NCBI GenBank assembly: GCA_900549295.1
Contig: URNG01000151.1
Coordinates: 1-5,498, forward strand
Direction of reading: 5' to 3'
Origin: an uncultured Rhodocyclaceae bacterium
GTDB taxonomy: Bacteria; Pseudomonadota; Gammaproteobacteria; Burkholderiales; Rhodocyclaceae
DNA: 5,498 bases
The notes under the pieces were generated by a model that saw nothing but the letters and a program-made list of their open reading frames with translations, was not told the origin of the DNA and did not search any database. Of the stretch, positions 1-5,498 are shown piece after piece. The translations under genes were made by a program, and so were the position numbers. Every line of letters begins with the position of its first letter. Position 1 is the first letter of the stretch.

Positions 1-290
1 CGGGATGAGCGGCGGTGGACCGGGCGGGGCGGGACACGCTGCCCAGCCAGCCCGAGGCGCTCGCGCCCTCGCCGGAAACCCGGCTGCTGGTGCTCGAATC
101 CCTGCGCGCCGTGTGCAAGGTCATCGACGCCATGCCGCCGCGCATGCGGCAAACCTTCATCCTGGCCCAGTTCGACGATCTGCCCTATGCCGAAATCGCG
201 CGGCGGCTGAACGTCTCGCTCAACGTCGTGCAGAAGGATATGGTAAAAGCATGGCGGCACTGCTACAGCGCGGCCTATGACGCCGTCTGA
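1..290 (+). CDS. FecI-type ECF sigma factor, C-terminal part (5' end outside window, apparent frameshift near the edge)
   Basis: This is the region-4 end of an extracytoplasmic-function sigma factor of the iron-uptake (FecI) type, which would direct RNA polymerase to the receptor promoter downstream. The reading frame ending with TGA at 288-290 contains the linker PEALAPSPE, then a region-4 segment (MPPRMRQTFILAQFDDLPYA) and a helix-turn-helix (EIARRLNVSLNVVQKDMVKA), closing with RHCYSA as is usual for FecI proteins. Region 2 must lie upstream of the window, since the family is about 160-200 residues. In this frame a TGA at 6-8 interrupts the gene. The codons right after it (AAVDRAGRDTL) still look like the family linker, and frame 1 before it reads RDE, so a one-base deletion around 8-11 is the simplest explanation. 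A GTG at 15 would otherwise give only a 91-residue region-4 fragment. The gene overlaps the next start codon by 14 bases, indicating translational coupling with the FecR gene. Family assignment is firm; intactness is not. Confidence 0.85.
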
Positions 291-1283
291 TCCCGCCGCC
301 GGCCACGTCCTCGACGAAAGCGTCGTCGAGCAGGCGGTGCAATGGCTGGTGCGTCTGCAAGCGGCGGATACCGAAGCCAACCAGGCGGCCTGCCTGCAAT
401 GGCGTCAAGCCCATGCCGATCACGAACTCGCCTGGCAGCGCTTCGCCGCCCTGCAACAGAACATCGGCGCGGCCCGCCGGCACTTGCCCGCCCAGGTCGC
501 CAGTCAGGCCCTGCTCAAAGCCTCGGCGCAGGTCGCCCGCCGGCGCGCCGTCAAATGGCTGTTCGGCCTGGCCGGCACGGGCGCGCTGGTCTGGCAGATG
601 CGGGAGCAGGCCGCTTGCAGCCCGGCGCTGGCGGGCCCCCCTACCGTACCGGAGCCGGCGAACGGCGGCAGATCGCGCTGGCCGACGGCACCCGGATCCT
701 GCTCAATACTGCCAGCGCGCTCGATGTCGAATACACCGCCAGCCAAAACCTGCTGCGCCTGCATGCTGGCGAAATGCTGGTCACGAGCGGCCCCGGCGGC
801 GCGGGCAAGCGCCTGTTGGTGCAGACACTGCACGGCACGGTGCGCCCGGTCGGCACCCGCTTCTCCGTGCGCCAGCAGGAGGATGACGGCAAGCCGGTGC
901 ACGTGGCGGTGGCCGAAGGCATGGTCGCGCTGGCTTCCGAACTCGACCCTGAACGCACGGTCATGGTCGGCGTCGGCCAGCAGGCATGGCTGCGTCCCGA
1001 CGGCGTAAGCGACGCCCGGCCCGCCGACGTCGCGCAAACGCTGGCCTGGGAGCACGGGATGCTGGTCGCCAACCGTATGCGCCTGGACGCCTTCCTGCAA
1101 GAACTCGCCCGCTACCGTCCCGGCGTGGTGCGCTGCCATCCGGCCGTGGCCGGGCGGCTCGTCACCGGCACCTTCCGTACCGAAGATACCGATCAGGTCT
1201 TGCGCTCGCTGGCCAGCGGGCTTGGCCTGCAAATCCAGTACCGCACGCGCTACTGGGTCAGCGTCGAGCCTGCCGGCACCTGA
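277..1283 (+). pseudogene. FecR-family sigma regulator (anti-sigma/co-activator), frameshifted at a C6 tract
   Basis: FecR proteins span the inner membrane, hold the FecI sigma factor in the cytoplasm and receive the signal from the STN domain of the receptor in the periplasm. From ATG 277, frame 1 encodes the cytoplasmic FecR N-terminal domain (residues about 13-60, with AVQWLVRLQAAD, CLQWRQAHADHELAW), then a transmembrane segment around residues 94-108 (WLFGLAGTGALVWQM). Family similarity stops at about residue 120 and resumes in frame 3 at Y642-644: YRTGAGERRQIALADGTRIL, LNTASALDVEY, VRPVGTRFSVRQ, ARYRPGVVRCHPAVAG and the terminal RYWVSVEP, ending TGA 1281-1283. Moving back one base in the C6 run joins the two into about 335 residues, the normal family length. 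Without a shift, frame 1 ends at 1008 and yields a 243-residue product with an unrelated tail. The Gly-Thr in VGTRF corresponds, as far as I recall, to the self-cleavage site reported in FoxR-like homologues. It could be a true pseudogene, a phase-variable or frameshifting gene, or a sequencing error. Confidence 0.85.
636..642 (+). other. Frameshift site in the FecR gene (C6 tract followed by T)
   Basis: Six C residues (636-641) followed by T lie exactly where FecR similarity changes from frame 1 to frame 3. In frame 1 the codons are CCC (637-639) and CCT (640-642), so the heptamer C CCC CCT has the X XXY YYZ phase needed for tandem -1 slippage. Restoring the family sequence needs one extra C (C7), two fewer (C4), or a -1 slip. 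The exact junction could be a few codons earlier because frame 3 is also open upstream. Confidence 0.75.
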
Positions 1284-1459
1284 TTTTTTTGCGGCTGATT
1301 TTGCGTCAGATTGGCAGATTCCCGAATCTCGTCCGTCAAACCTTGTAAGAGGCGCCTGAAAAGGCTTTCCCGGAACGCCGCGCGGCGAAGTTGCGTGGCT
1401 GCGTCCGGGAGAAGCCGGCAAGCGTCTCACGTCATTTACGAGACAGGACGCTCCTCACC
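1284..1459 (+). other. fecR-receptor intergenic region
   Basis: These 176 bases carry no credible gene. They hold a T7 run directly after the fecR stop (1284-1290), an imperfect tandem repeat CTGATTTT(TTT)GCG (1280-1293 and 1295-1305), an AGGCGCCT palindrome (1350-1357), a small GCCT-GAAA-AGGC hairpin (1354-1365) and the candidate ECF promoter. I see no Fur-box-like sequence; Fur control would be expected before the sigma gene, outside the window. The gap suggests the receptor has its own promoter rather than only read-through from fecIR. Confidence 0.5.
1372..1396 (+). promoter_or_regulatory. Candidate ECF-sigma promoter for the TonB-dependent receptor
   Basis: GGAAC (1372-1376) and CGT (1394-1396) are separated by 17 bases, which fits the general ECF pattern of a GGAA(C) -35 and a CGT -10. 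Transcription would start roughly 55-60 bases before ATG 1460. A FecI-type cassette is expected to have such a promoter between fecR and the receptor. The motif is short and the region GC-rich, so a chance match is quite possible. A perfect 12-bp palindrome, CGCCGCGCGGCG (1376-1387), overlaps the spacer. Confidence 0.28.
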
Positions 1460-4400
1460 ATGAACCGCCATCATTGCCCGCCCGTTTTTGCGCTGAATCA
1501 AAAGAAAACCACTCTCATTCTCAGACTTAAGACGATTCCTGCAATCCTGCATTTGCTCCTGCTCGGCGCGCCGGGCGCTGCGCTGCTGTCCCTGCCGCAG
1601 GCTGCCCAAGCGCAGGCCGCAGGCTCCGGCACAGCGGAAACCGCCTTCTCCATCCCGCCCGGCGCGTTGGACGATGCGCTGGTGCGCTTCGGCCAGGCGG
1701 CGCAGACCACGATCGTGGCCGACCCCGCTCTCACGGCGGGCAAGCGCAGCAACGGTTTGCAGGGCAGGCATGGCGTGCATTCGGGCTTGCAGCGCTTGCT
1801 GGCGGGTACGGGTTTGCAGGCCATGCCCGATGCCAGCGGCGGCTACACCCTGCGCAAATTACCCGCGCCGCCTCCGGAGCAATCCGCGGCCGCCCCTAAA
1901 ATCCTGTCGTCGGTCGTCGTCAGCGGCGCGCGTACCAAGGACGAAATCGGCCACGACAACGTCTACGACAAGAACATCTCCAACCTCTACACCGACCGTC
2001 AGTACATGGAACGCTACCAGGGCGTCTCGGTGGGCGACGTGTTCGCCGGCATGAACGGCGTGTACAACGCCGACAACCGCCACGGCTCTGCGCTGTTCCC
2101 GAACATCCGCGGCCTGTCGGGCAATGGCCGCATCCCGGTCACGGTGGACGGCACGCAGCAATCGCTCGACGTGTGGATGGCGCTGCGCGGCGTCAACAAC
2201 CGCAACTACGTCGATCCCAACCTGTTTCGCAGCGTCGAGGTCGAAAAAGGCCCGTCGATGACGCGCGGCATCAAGAGCGGCGTCGGCGGCTCGGTCAACA
2301 TCCGCACCATCGAAGCCGCCGACATCATCGCCCCCGACAAGACCTGGGGGCTGGAGTTCAAGACCAGCACCGCCAGCAATTCGGTCAAGGATGGCTATGA
2401 TCCTTTTTCCGCCATCGGTAAGGATTACCGCGACCTTCCTGGCGCAATCGCTGCGAACCCCTGGGCCGATCCCGGTGTCAGTTTCCTGAAGCCGCAGATG
2501 GAGATGCGAAAGCGCGGCGATGAATCGCGCTTCAATGGCGACGACCGCAAGGTGTTCATCAGCGGCGCTTACAAGCATGAATTCTTCGATGCCATGCTGG
2601 CCTACAGCGATGCGCGGCGCGGCAATTACTTCGCCGGTAAAAAGGGCGCGGACAAATACGATCAAACGGTCCGTCCGGGCGCGGCCAGCGGAGCCAACCT
2701 CTATCCCTATCTGGCCAAGATTTATGCGCCGGGCTACGAAGTTCCTTTCACCAACACCGCATCCGAAAGCATTCTTGCCAAAAACAACTGGTATTTGCCC
2801 AATGACCAGAAGGTCAGCTTCTCGTATTCCCACAACCGGCTGAATTTCGCCGAAATGCCTGCCTTTCACTCCGAAATTTACAACATGGCGGTGGAAATCG
2901 ACCCTAGCTTGCAGTTGGCGCGCAGCCAGTTCATGTACCCGTCCCCGAATTCGCTGGTGGATCAGAAAACGTACCGGATGGGCTACGAATTCAAGCCTGA
3001 AGGTTCACGCTGGATGGATTTGGAAATGTCGCTCTGGCGCACCATCAACAAGAGCACGCGCTACCAGAATGGCGACGTCACCTATCACATAGGCGCCAAA
3101 GACATGATGTGGGATGTTTACACGCAATGCAAATACCAGTCCGACGCCGACACCAACGCAATGTGTGAGATGCTGAATGCAATAGGTATGTACGATCCGG
3201 ACAACCCGCCAGCCAAAGACCCTGATCCCGAAGGCAAGTACAAAGTTTATGTCGGCAACCGGCAGGATTCCCATGCCGTGCGTACCGGCTTCGACATCAG
3301 CAACCGTTTCAAGCTGAGCGATACCCTGGCGCTGACGCTGGCGGGCGATTGGCAATACGAGCACAACAAGGAGCGCATGGGGCAGGAGAACACCAGCGTC
3401 ATGGGCATGGGGTTGAGCAACGTGGCCTTCGGCCCGGCCTCGGGGCGGCGTGAAGAATACGGCGGCACACTGAACATGGATTGGAAAGCCACCCAGAAGC
3501 TGCAAATCAGCGCCGGCGTGCGCTACAGCAGCTTCTGGGGGCACGACGACGAAACCGACCGCCGTCGTGACGAACGGCACAATCTGTGGGGCAGCAACAA
3601 GGTCAATACGCATAAAATCATTACCTACAAGCAGCTTAAAAGCGATGAAGAATACGCGCGGGAAGCAGCTATCACGCAGGCCAATGCTACGTGGTTGGCG
3701 AGCAGCGACCCGGCTGCACGTGATGAGTGGCTGAGGCTGAGTGACGAATACGAAGCGTATCGACGAGCCAGTGGTTATCAGGGGGGAGCAAACCAGGATC
3801 ATGAGGATGGTCTTGTTTATTGGATGGTCGGTACGCCTGTCGAGTTGCGCGATGGCAAGGCTGATCGTAACCAGAACCCTTTCTACAACGGCAAGGCCAA
3901 TGTGGACGAAACCATCAACGCTCAGGGCGGTACCTACAAGAAGTACAAGGATATTGGGCAAGGCAATAATTATTTGTCCTATATCCCCGCGGATCGTTGG
4001 AAACACACCGAAAGACGGCGCAGCCATGCCTGGTCGGCGCAACTGTTGGCGTCGTACCTGCTGACGGATCGCGCCCGTGTTTACGGGCGGTTGTCCAGCA
4101 TGGCGCGCTTTCCCAGCATCATGGAATTCTCCAACCGCAACACCATGTATGGCGAATTTCCCTACGCGCTCAAACCCGAGCGCAATCAGGCATGGGAAGT
4201 CGGTCTGGCCTACAATCTCGCCGGCCTGCTCGAAGGTGTGCCGGTGGCCGACGTCAAACTGAGCTACTTCCACAACACCATCAGCGATTATTACGACCGT
4301 ACCTCACAGATGAACGTCATCCAGTTCGACCGCAAGATCATGAGCGGGCTGGAATTGCAAAGCCGTTTCGATACGGGCCGTTTCTACGGCGGCCTGGGCG

Positions 4401-4855
4401 GTACGCTGCGCCTGCGCCAGGATATGTGCGATGCAGACTACGCGGTGCAACTGGACCCCGTTCTTCAGCGATGGGACAAATGTATGCCGGGCGGTTTCGT
4501 CGACACCATGTCGTTCTACAGCCTGCAACCCAAGTATTCGATCAACCTGGATTTAGGCACCCGCCTGCTGCAACGCAAGCTCGACCTGGGTATGCGTATG
4601 CGCTACCACAGCAGCACCAGCAACAAGAAAATCGAGCGCATGGATTCCCGCTTCCTCGCTGGCTTCACGATGCCGTATTTCTGGCGCCCCGTAAAACTGT
4701 TCGACGCCTACGCTGAATACAATTTCGACCGCCACTCCAGCCTCCGCCTGTCAGTCGAAAACCTGACCGACGCCTACTACCTCGACCCCATGACCAAAGT
4801 CCCCATGCCCGGCCCCAGCCGCACCATCCGGCTAGACCTGAGCCTCCGGTTTTGA
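1460..4855 (+). CDS. TonB-dependent outer-membrane receptor/transducer with STN domain, HasR-like plug
   Basis: This 1131-residue outer-membrane protein imports a ligand (probably an iron source such as haem) using TonB energy and reports ligand binding to FecR. The ATG at 1460 has a modest AGGA (1445-1448) upstream. It gives a long signal peptide with a hydrophobic core (AILHLLLLGAPGAALLSL) and a likely cut after AQA at residue 53. The STN signalling domain spans about 62-132 (FSIPPGALDDALVRFGQAA ... LLAGTGLQ ... GGYTLR). A TonB-box-like SSVVVSG lies at 150-156. The plug spans about 164-286, with FPNIRGLSGNGRIPVTVDG, YVDPNLFRSVEVEKGPS and GVGGSVNIRT; this pattern resembles HasR-like haem receptors. 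The beta-barrel follows, with MARFPSIMEF (881-890), LKPERNQAWEVG (904-915), SVENLTDAYYLDP and a terminal phenylalanine, the usual outer-membrane assembly signal. It is longer than typical relatives, mainly because of a loop at about 694-850. The mature protein has only four cysteines, in two close pairs (557/569 and 990/1008). The reading frame is uninterrupted. Ligand identity is inferred, not shown. Confidence 0.95.
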   Translation: MNRHHCPPVFALNQKKTTLILRLKTIPAILHLLLLGAPGAALLSLPQAAQAQAAGSGTAETAFSIPPGALDDALVRFGQAAQTTIVADPALTAGKRSNGLQGRHGVHSGLQRLLAGTGLQAMPDASGGYTLRKLPAPPPEQSAAAPKILSSVVVSGARTKDEIGHDNVYDKNISNLYTDRQYMERYQGVSVGDVFAGMNGVYNADNRHGSALFPNIRGLSGNGRIPVTVDGTQQSLDVWMALRGVNNRNYVDPNLFRSVEVEKGPSMTRGIKSGVGGSVNIRTIEAADIIAPDKTWGLEFKTSTASNSVKDGYDPFSAIGKDYRDLPGAIAANPWADPGVSFLKPQMEMRKRGDESRFNGDDRKVFISGAYKHEFFDAMLAYSDARRGNYFAGKKGADKYDQTVRPGAASGANLYPYLAKIYAPGYEVPFTNTASESILAKNNWYLPNDQKVSFSYSHNRLNFAEMPAFHSEIYNMAVEIDPSLQLARSQFMYPSPNSLVDQKTYRMGYEFKPEGSRWMDLEMSLWRTINKSTRYQNGDVTYHIGAKDMMWDVYTQCKYQSDADTNAMCEMLNAIGMYDPDNPPAKDPDPEGKYKVYVGNRQDSHAVRTGFDISNRFKLSDTLALTLAGDWQYEHNKERMGQENTSVMGMGLSNVAFGPASGRREEYGGTLNMDWKATQKLQISAGVRYSSFWGHDDETDRRRDERHNLWGSNKVNTHKIITYKQLKSDEEYAREAAITQANATWLASSDPAARDEWLRLSDEYEAYRRASGYQGGANQDHEDGLVYWMVGTPVELRDGKADRNQNPFYNGKANVDETINAQGGTYKKYKDIGQGNNYLSYIPADRWKHTERRRSHAWSAQLLASYLLTDRARVYGRLSSMARFPSIMEFSNRNTMYGEFPYALKPERNQAWEVGLAYNLAGLLEGVPVADVKLSYFHNTISDYYDRTSQMNVIQFDRKIMSGLELQSRFDTGRFYGGLGGTLRLRQDMCDADYAVQLDPVLQRWDKCMPGGFVDTMSFYSLQPKYSINLDLGTRLLQRKLDLGMRMRYHSSTSNKKIERMDSRFLAGFTMPYFWRPVKLFDAYAEYNFDRHSSLRLSVENLTDAYYLDPMTKVPMPGPSRTIRLDLSLRF

Positions 4856-4888
4856 GGGCAAGGGGAGGGTGCAACCCGACAATCGTGG

Positions 4889-4909
4889 GTCCGGGGCCAT
4901 GCCCCGGAC
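4889..4909. repeat. Perfect 9-bp inverted repeat with 3-nt loop, 34 bases after the receptor stop
   Basis: GTCCGGGGC (4889-4897) and GCCCCGGAC (4901-4909) flank the loop CAT, giving a very stable GC-rich hairpin on either strand. AGGGGA (4861-4866) and TCCCCT (4912-4917) can form a further stem around it, and GGGT-GCA-ACCC (4867-4877) forms a small one between. No T tract follows on either strand, so it does not look like an intrinsic terminator. It may protect the mRNA 3' end or be a copy of a dispersed extragenic palindromic element; copy number cannot be judged from one window. Confidence 0.7.
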
Positions 4910-4994
4910 AATCCCCTCTCCGCGAAGGCCGTTGCCCGAGTCATGAACCAGGGCCTGCAAGGTGGGGCCAACACAGGCCAAGAACAGGTTAACG

Positions 4995-5035
4995 AAAAAC
5001 GCCGAAGTGGTTGCAAAGCCGCTCCGGCGTTTTTT
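4995..5035. terminator. Bidirectional intrinsic terminator between convergent genes
   Basis: AAAAACGCCG (4995-5004) pairs perfectly with CGGCGTTTTT (5025-5034). After one A/C mismatch, AGTGG (5006-5010) pairs with CCGCT (5019-5023) with one G-T wobble, leaving the 8-base loop 5011-5018. The right arm runs into six T (5030-5035), and the A run of the left arm provides a U tract for the opposite strand. It therefore can stop transcripts from both the receptor (+, stop at 4855) and the Rpn gene (-, stop at 5053). Confidence 0.92.
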
Positions 5036-5052
5036 GCGGGTCTGAGGGAAGC

Positions 5053-5346
5053 CTACACTTCCGGGCCGATGACGCCTTCCAGCGTTTCCGCCGTCACCAC
5101 GGCATAGATCCAGGATTTGAGTTCCTCATGCTGCGCCCCGACAACTCGCTCCCTGGCCCAGGTCGGCAATTCACCAAAACGTGCCTGCAACTGGCAGAGG
5201 ACATCCGCGCGCCGCTCTTGCAGCAACTCCTGCCGTCCTTGATCGAGGCCGATCACGAGCCCTTTTTCCTGCCCGATGGCAATCCCTTGCTCTTGCCCCC
5301 GGTGCTCGCCCTGCCTGATCCACTGCTCGATTCTTTCCGCCAACAT
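5053..5346 (-). CDS. Possible intragenic small protein (RpnS-like antitoxin) within the Rpn gene
   Basis: An in-frame ATG at 5346-5344 (in DDLQEGRS-MLAERIEQW) would start a 97-residue protein made only of the repeat region and helical C-terminal tail of the Rpn protein. It is preceded by AGGAGG on the - strand (5360-5355), the full Shine-Dalgarno consensus, with an 8-base spacer. No other start in this window has such a good site. For E. coli rpn genes, small C-terminal proteins translated from within the gene have been reported to block the toxic full-length nuclease. The same arrangement is inferred here. I could not find a convincing sigma-70 promoter just upstream on the - strand, so the product may come from the long mRNA. 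The Shine-Dalgarno could also be a by-product of the Gln-Glu-Gly codons. Confidence 0.5.
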   Translation of the reverse strand: MLAERIEQWIRQGEHRGQEQGIAIGQEKGLVIGLDQGRQELLQERRADVLCQLQARFGELPTWARERVVGAQHEELKSWIYAVVTAETLEGVIGPEV

Positions 5347-5498
5347 GCTGCGACCCTCCTGCAAATCGTCAAATCCTTCGATAGTTTCGCCCGGTTTTCG
5401 TTTCGAGAAAAGCACCCGGTTGTAAAAGCTGACAAAAGCGCCGCGCAGGCTGGCGTAGGCCGGGCCTTTGAGGTGTTCGATCAGTGCGGCGGTGGCGG
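5053..5498 (-). CDS. Rpn-family recombination-promoting nuclease/putative transposase, C-terminal part (5' end outside window)
   Basis: On the - strand an open frame enters at the window edge (first full codon at 5496) and ends with TAG at 5055-5053, giving 147 C-terminal residues. The segment KGPAYASLRGAF ... FYNRVL ... DDLQEGRSMLAERIEQW, followed by a glycine-rich repeat and a helical tail with LQARFGELP and ELKSWIYAVVTAETLEGV, matches the carboxyl part of Rpn (PF04754-type, often labelled putative transposase) proteins. The PD-(D/E)XK nuclease domain would lie in the missing N-terminal part, so catalytic residues cannot be checked here. Family knowledge: E. coli Rpn proteins are DNA endonucleases that promote RecA-independent recombination and act in phage defence. 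Seven glycines recur every four residues (codons within 5227-5310). The gene is convergent with the receptor and shares its terminator. A GTG at 5415 is only an internal codon. No terminal inverted repeats typical of an insertion sequence are visible. Confidence 0.82.
   Translation of the reverse strand, partial: ATAALIEHLKGPAYASLRGAFVSFYNRVLFSKRKPGETIEGFDDLQEGRSMLAERIEQWIRQGEHRGQEQGIAIGQEKGLVIGLDQGRQELLQERRADVLCQLQARFGELPTWARERVVGAQHEELKSWIYAVVTAETLEGVIGPEV
5227..5310 (-). repeat. Seven-unit Gxxx tetrapeptide repeat in the Rpn protein (12-nt period)
   Basis: Read from the internal ATG, glycines fall at residues 13, 17, 21, 25, 29, 33 and 37 (GEHR-GQEQ-GIAI-GQEK-GLVI-GLDQ-GRQE). The nucleotide units are diverged, so this is a protein-level periodicity with a 12-base DNA register. 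Four-residue repeats of variable number are a known trait of Rpn C-terminal regions. Confidence 0.85.
5355..5360 (-). promoter_or_regulatory. Consensus ribosome binding site inside the Rpn gene
   Basis: AGGAGG on the - strand, encoded within the codons for Gln-Glu-Gly, lies 8 bases before the in-frame ATG at 5346. The spacing is within the efficient range and supports internal translation initiation of the 97-residue C-terminal product. Confidence 0.6.

Noticed and set aside
342..640. Frame-3 reading from 342 as the true FecR N-terminus
   Set aside because: Its residues before about 642 are Arg/Pro/Gly-rich with no FecR similarity, whereas frame 1 over the same bases carries the FecR N-terminal domain and transmembrane segment.
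1271..1290. TGCCGGCA palindrome plus T7 as a terminator
   Set aside because: The palindrome has no loop and the T run does not follow it directly; it lies inside the FecR coding end.
1354..1368. GCCT-GAAA-AGGC hairpin followed by TTT as a terminator for the FecR gene
   Set aside because: The stem is only 4 bp and the T run only 3, too weak for intrinsic termination.
504..1430. Long - strand open frame across the FecR gene
   Set aside because: It mirrors the real coding sequence, has no recognisable domain, and is typical of GC-rich antisense frames.
1391..1459. TTG at 1391 as a start that extends the receptor by 23 residues
   Set aside because: The added residues are arginine-rich and precede an already long signal peptide; the extension would also overlap the candidate promoter. 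ATG 1460 has a usable AGGA upstream.
1859..2869. 336-codon - strand open frame inside the receptor
   Set aside because: Valine/alanine/aspartate-rich low-information translation opposite the plug domain; no supporting start context or family match.
3005..4273. 422-codon - strand open frame inside the receptor
   Set aside because: It is antisense to well-conserved receptor sequence and has no domain logic; a GC-rich shadow frame.
5041..5498. Insertion sequence carrying the Rpn-type 'transposase'
   Set aside because: No terminal inverted repeats or target duplication are visible, and Rpn proteins are nucleases not tied to a classical IS structure.
1..5498. tRNA, rRNA or CRISPR array
   Set aside because: No cloverleaf-like segment, rRNA-like sequence or regularly spaced direct repeats were seen on either strand.

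Overview
The window is a GC-rich proteobacterial segment. Protein style (FecI/FecR/STN-type receptor cassette plus an Rpn-type protein) suggests a betaproteobacterium, perhaps Burkholderiales; this is an inference from resemblance, not a database result.

Layout. Positions 1-1283 carry, on the + strand, the C-terminal part of a FecI-type ECF sigma factor and an overlapping FecR-type anti-sigma/sigma-regulator gene. Positions 1460-4855 carry a very large (1131-residue) TonB-dependent outer-membrane receptor with an N-terminal STN signalling domain. These three make a classical cell-surface signalling cassette: ligand-loaded receptor touches FecR in the periplasm, FecR passes the signal to the sigma factor, and the sigma factor transcribes the receptor gene. 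The plug sequence resembles HasR-like haem receptors, so haem or another iron source is the best ligand guess. As written, both regulatory genes contain an apparent single-base frameshift (near 8-11 and at a C6 tract at 636-641), while the receptor is intact.

Positions 4856-5052 are non-coding, with a strong 9-bp inverted repeat and a bidirectional intrinsic terminator. The terminator separates the receptor from a convergent gene on the - strand (5053 to beyond 5498), which encodes the C-terminal 147 residues of an Rpn-family (recombination-promoting nuclease/putative transposase) protein.

The most interesting signal lies inside that Rpn gene: a consensus Shine-Dalgarno AGGAGG sits 8 nt before an in-frame internal ATG (5346). 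It would yield a 97-residue C-terminal protein starting just before a seven-unit glycine repeat with a four-residue period. This is the architecture expected of the intragenic antitoxins (RpnS) reported for E. coli Rpn anti-phage nucleases.
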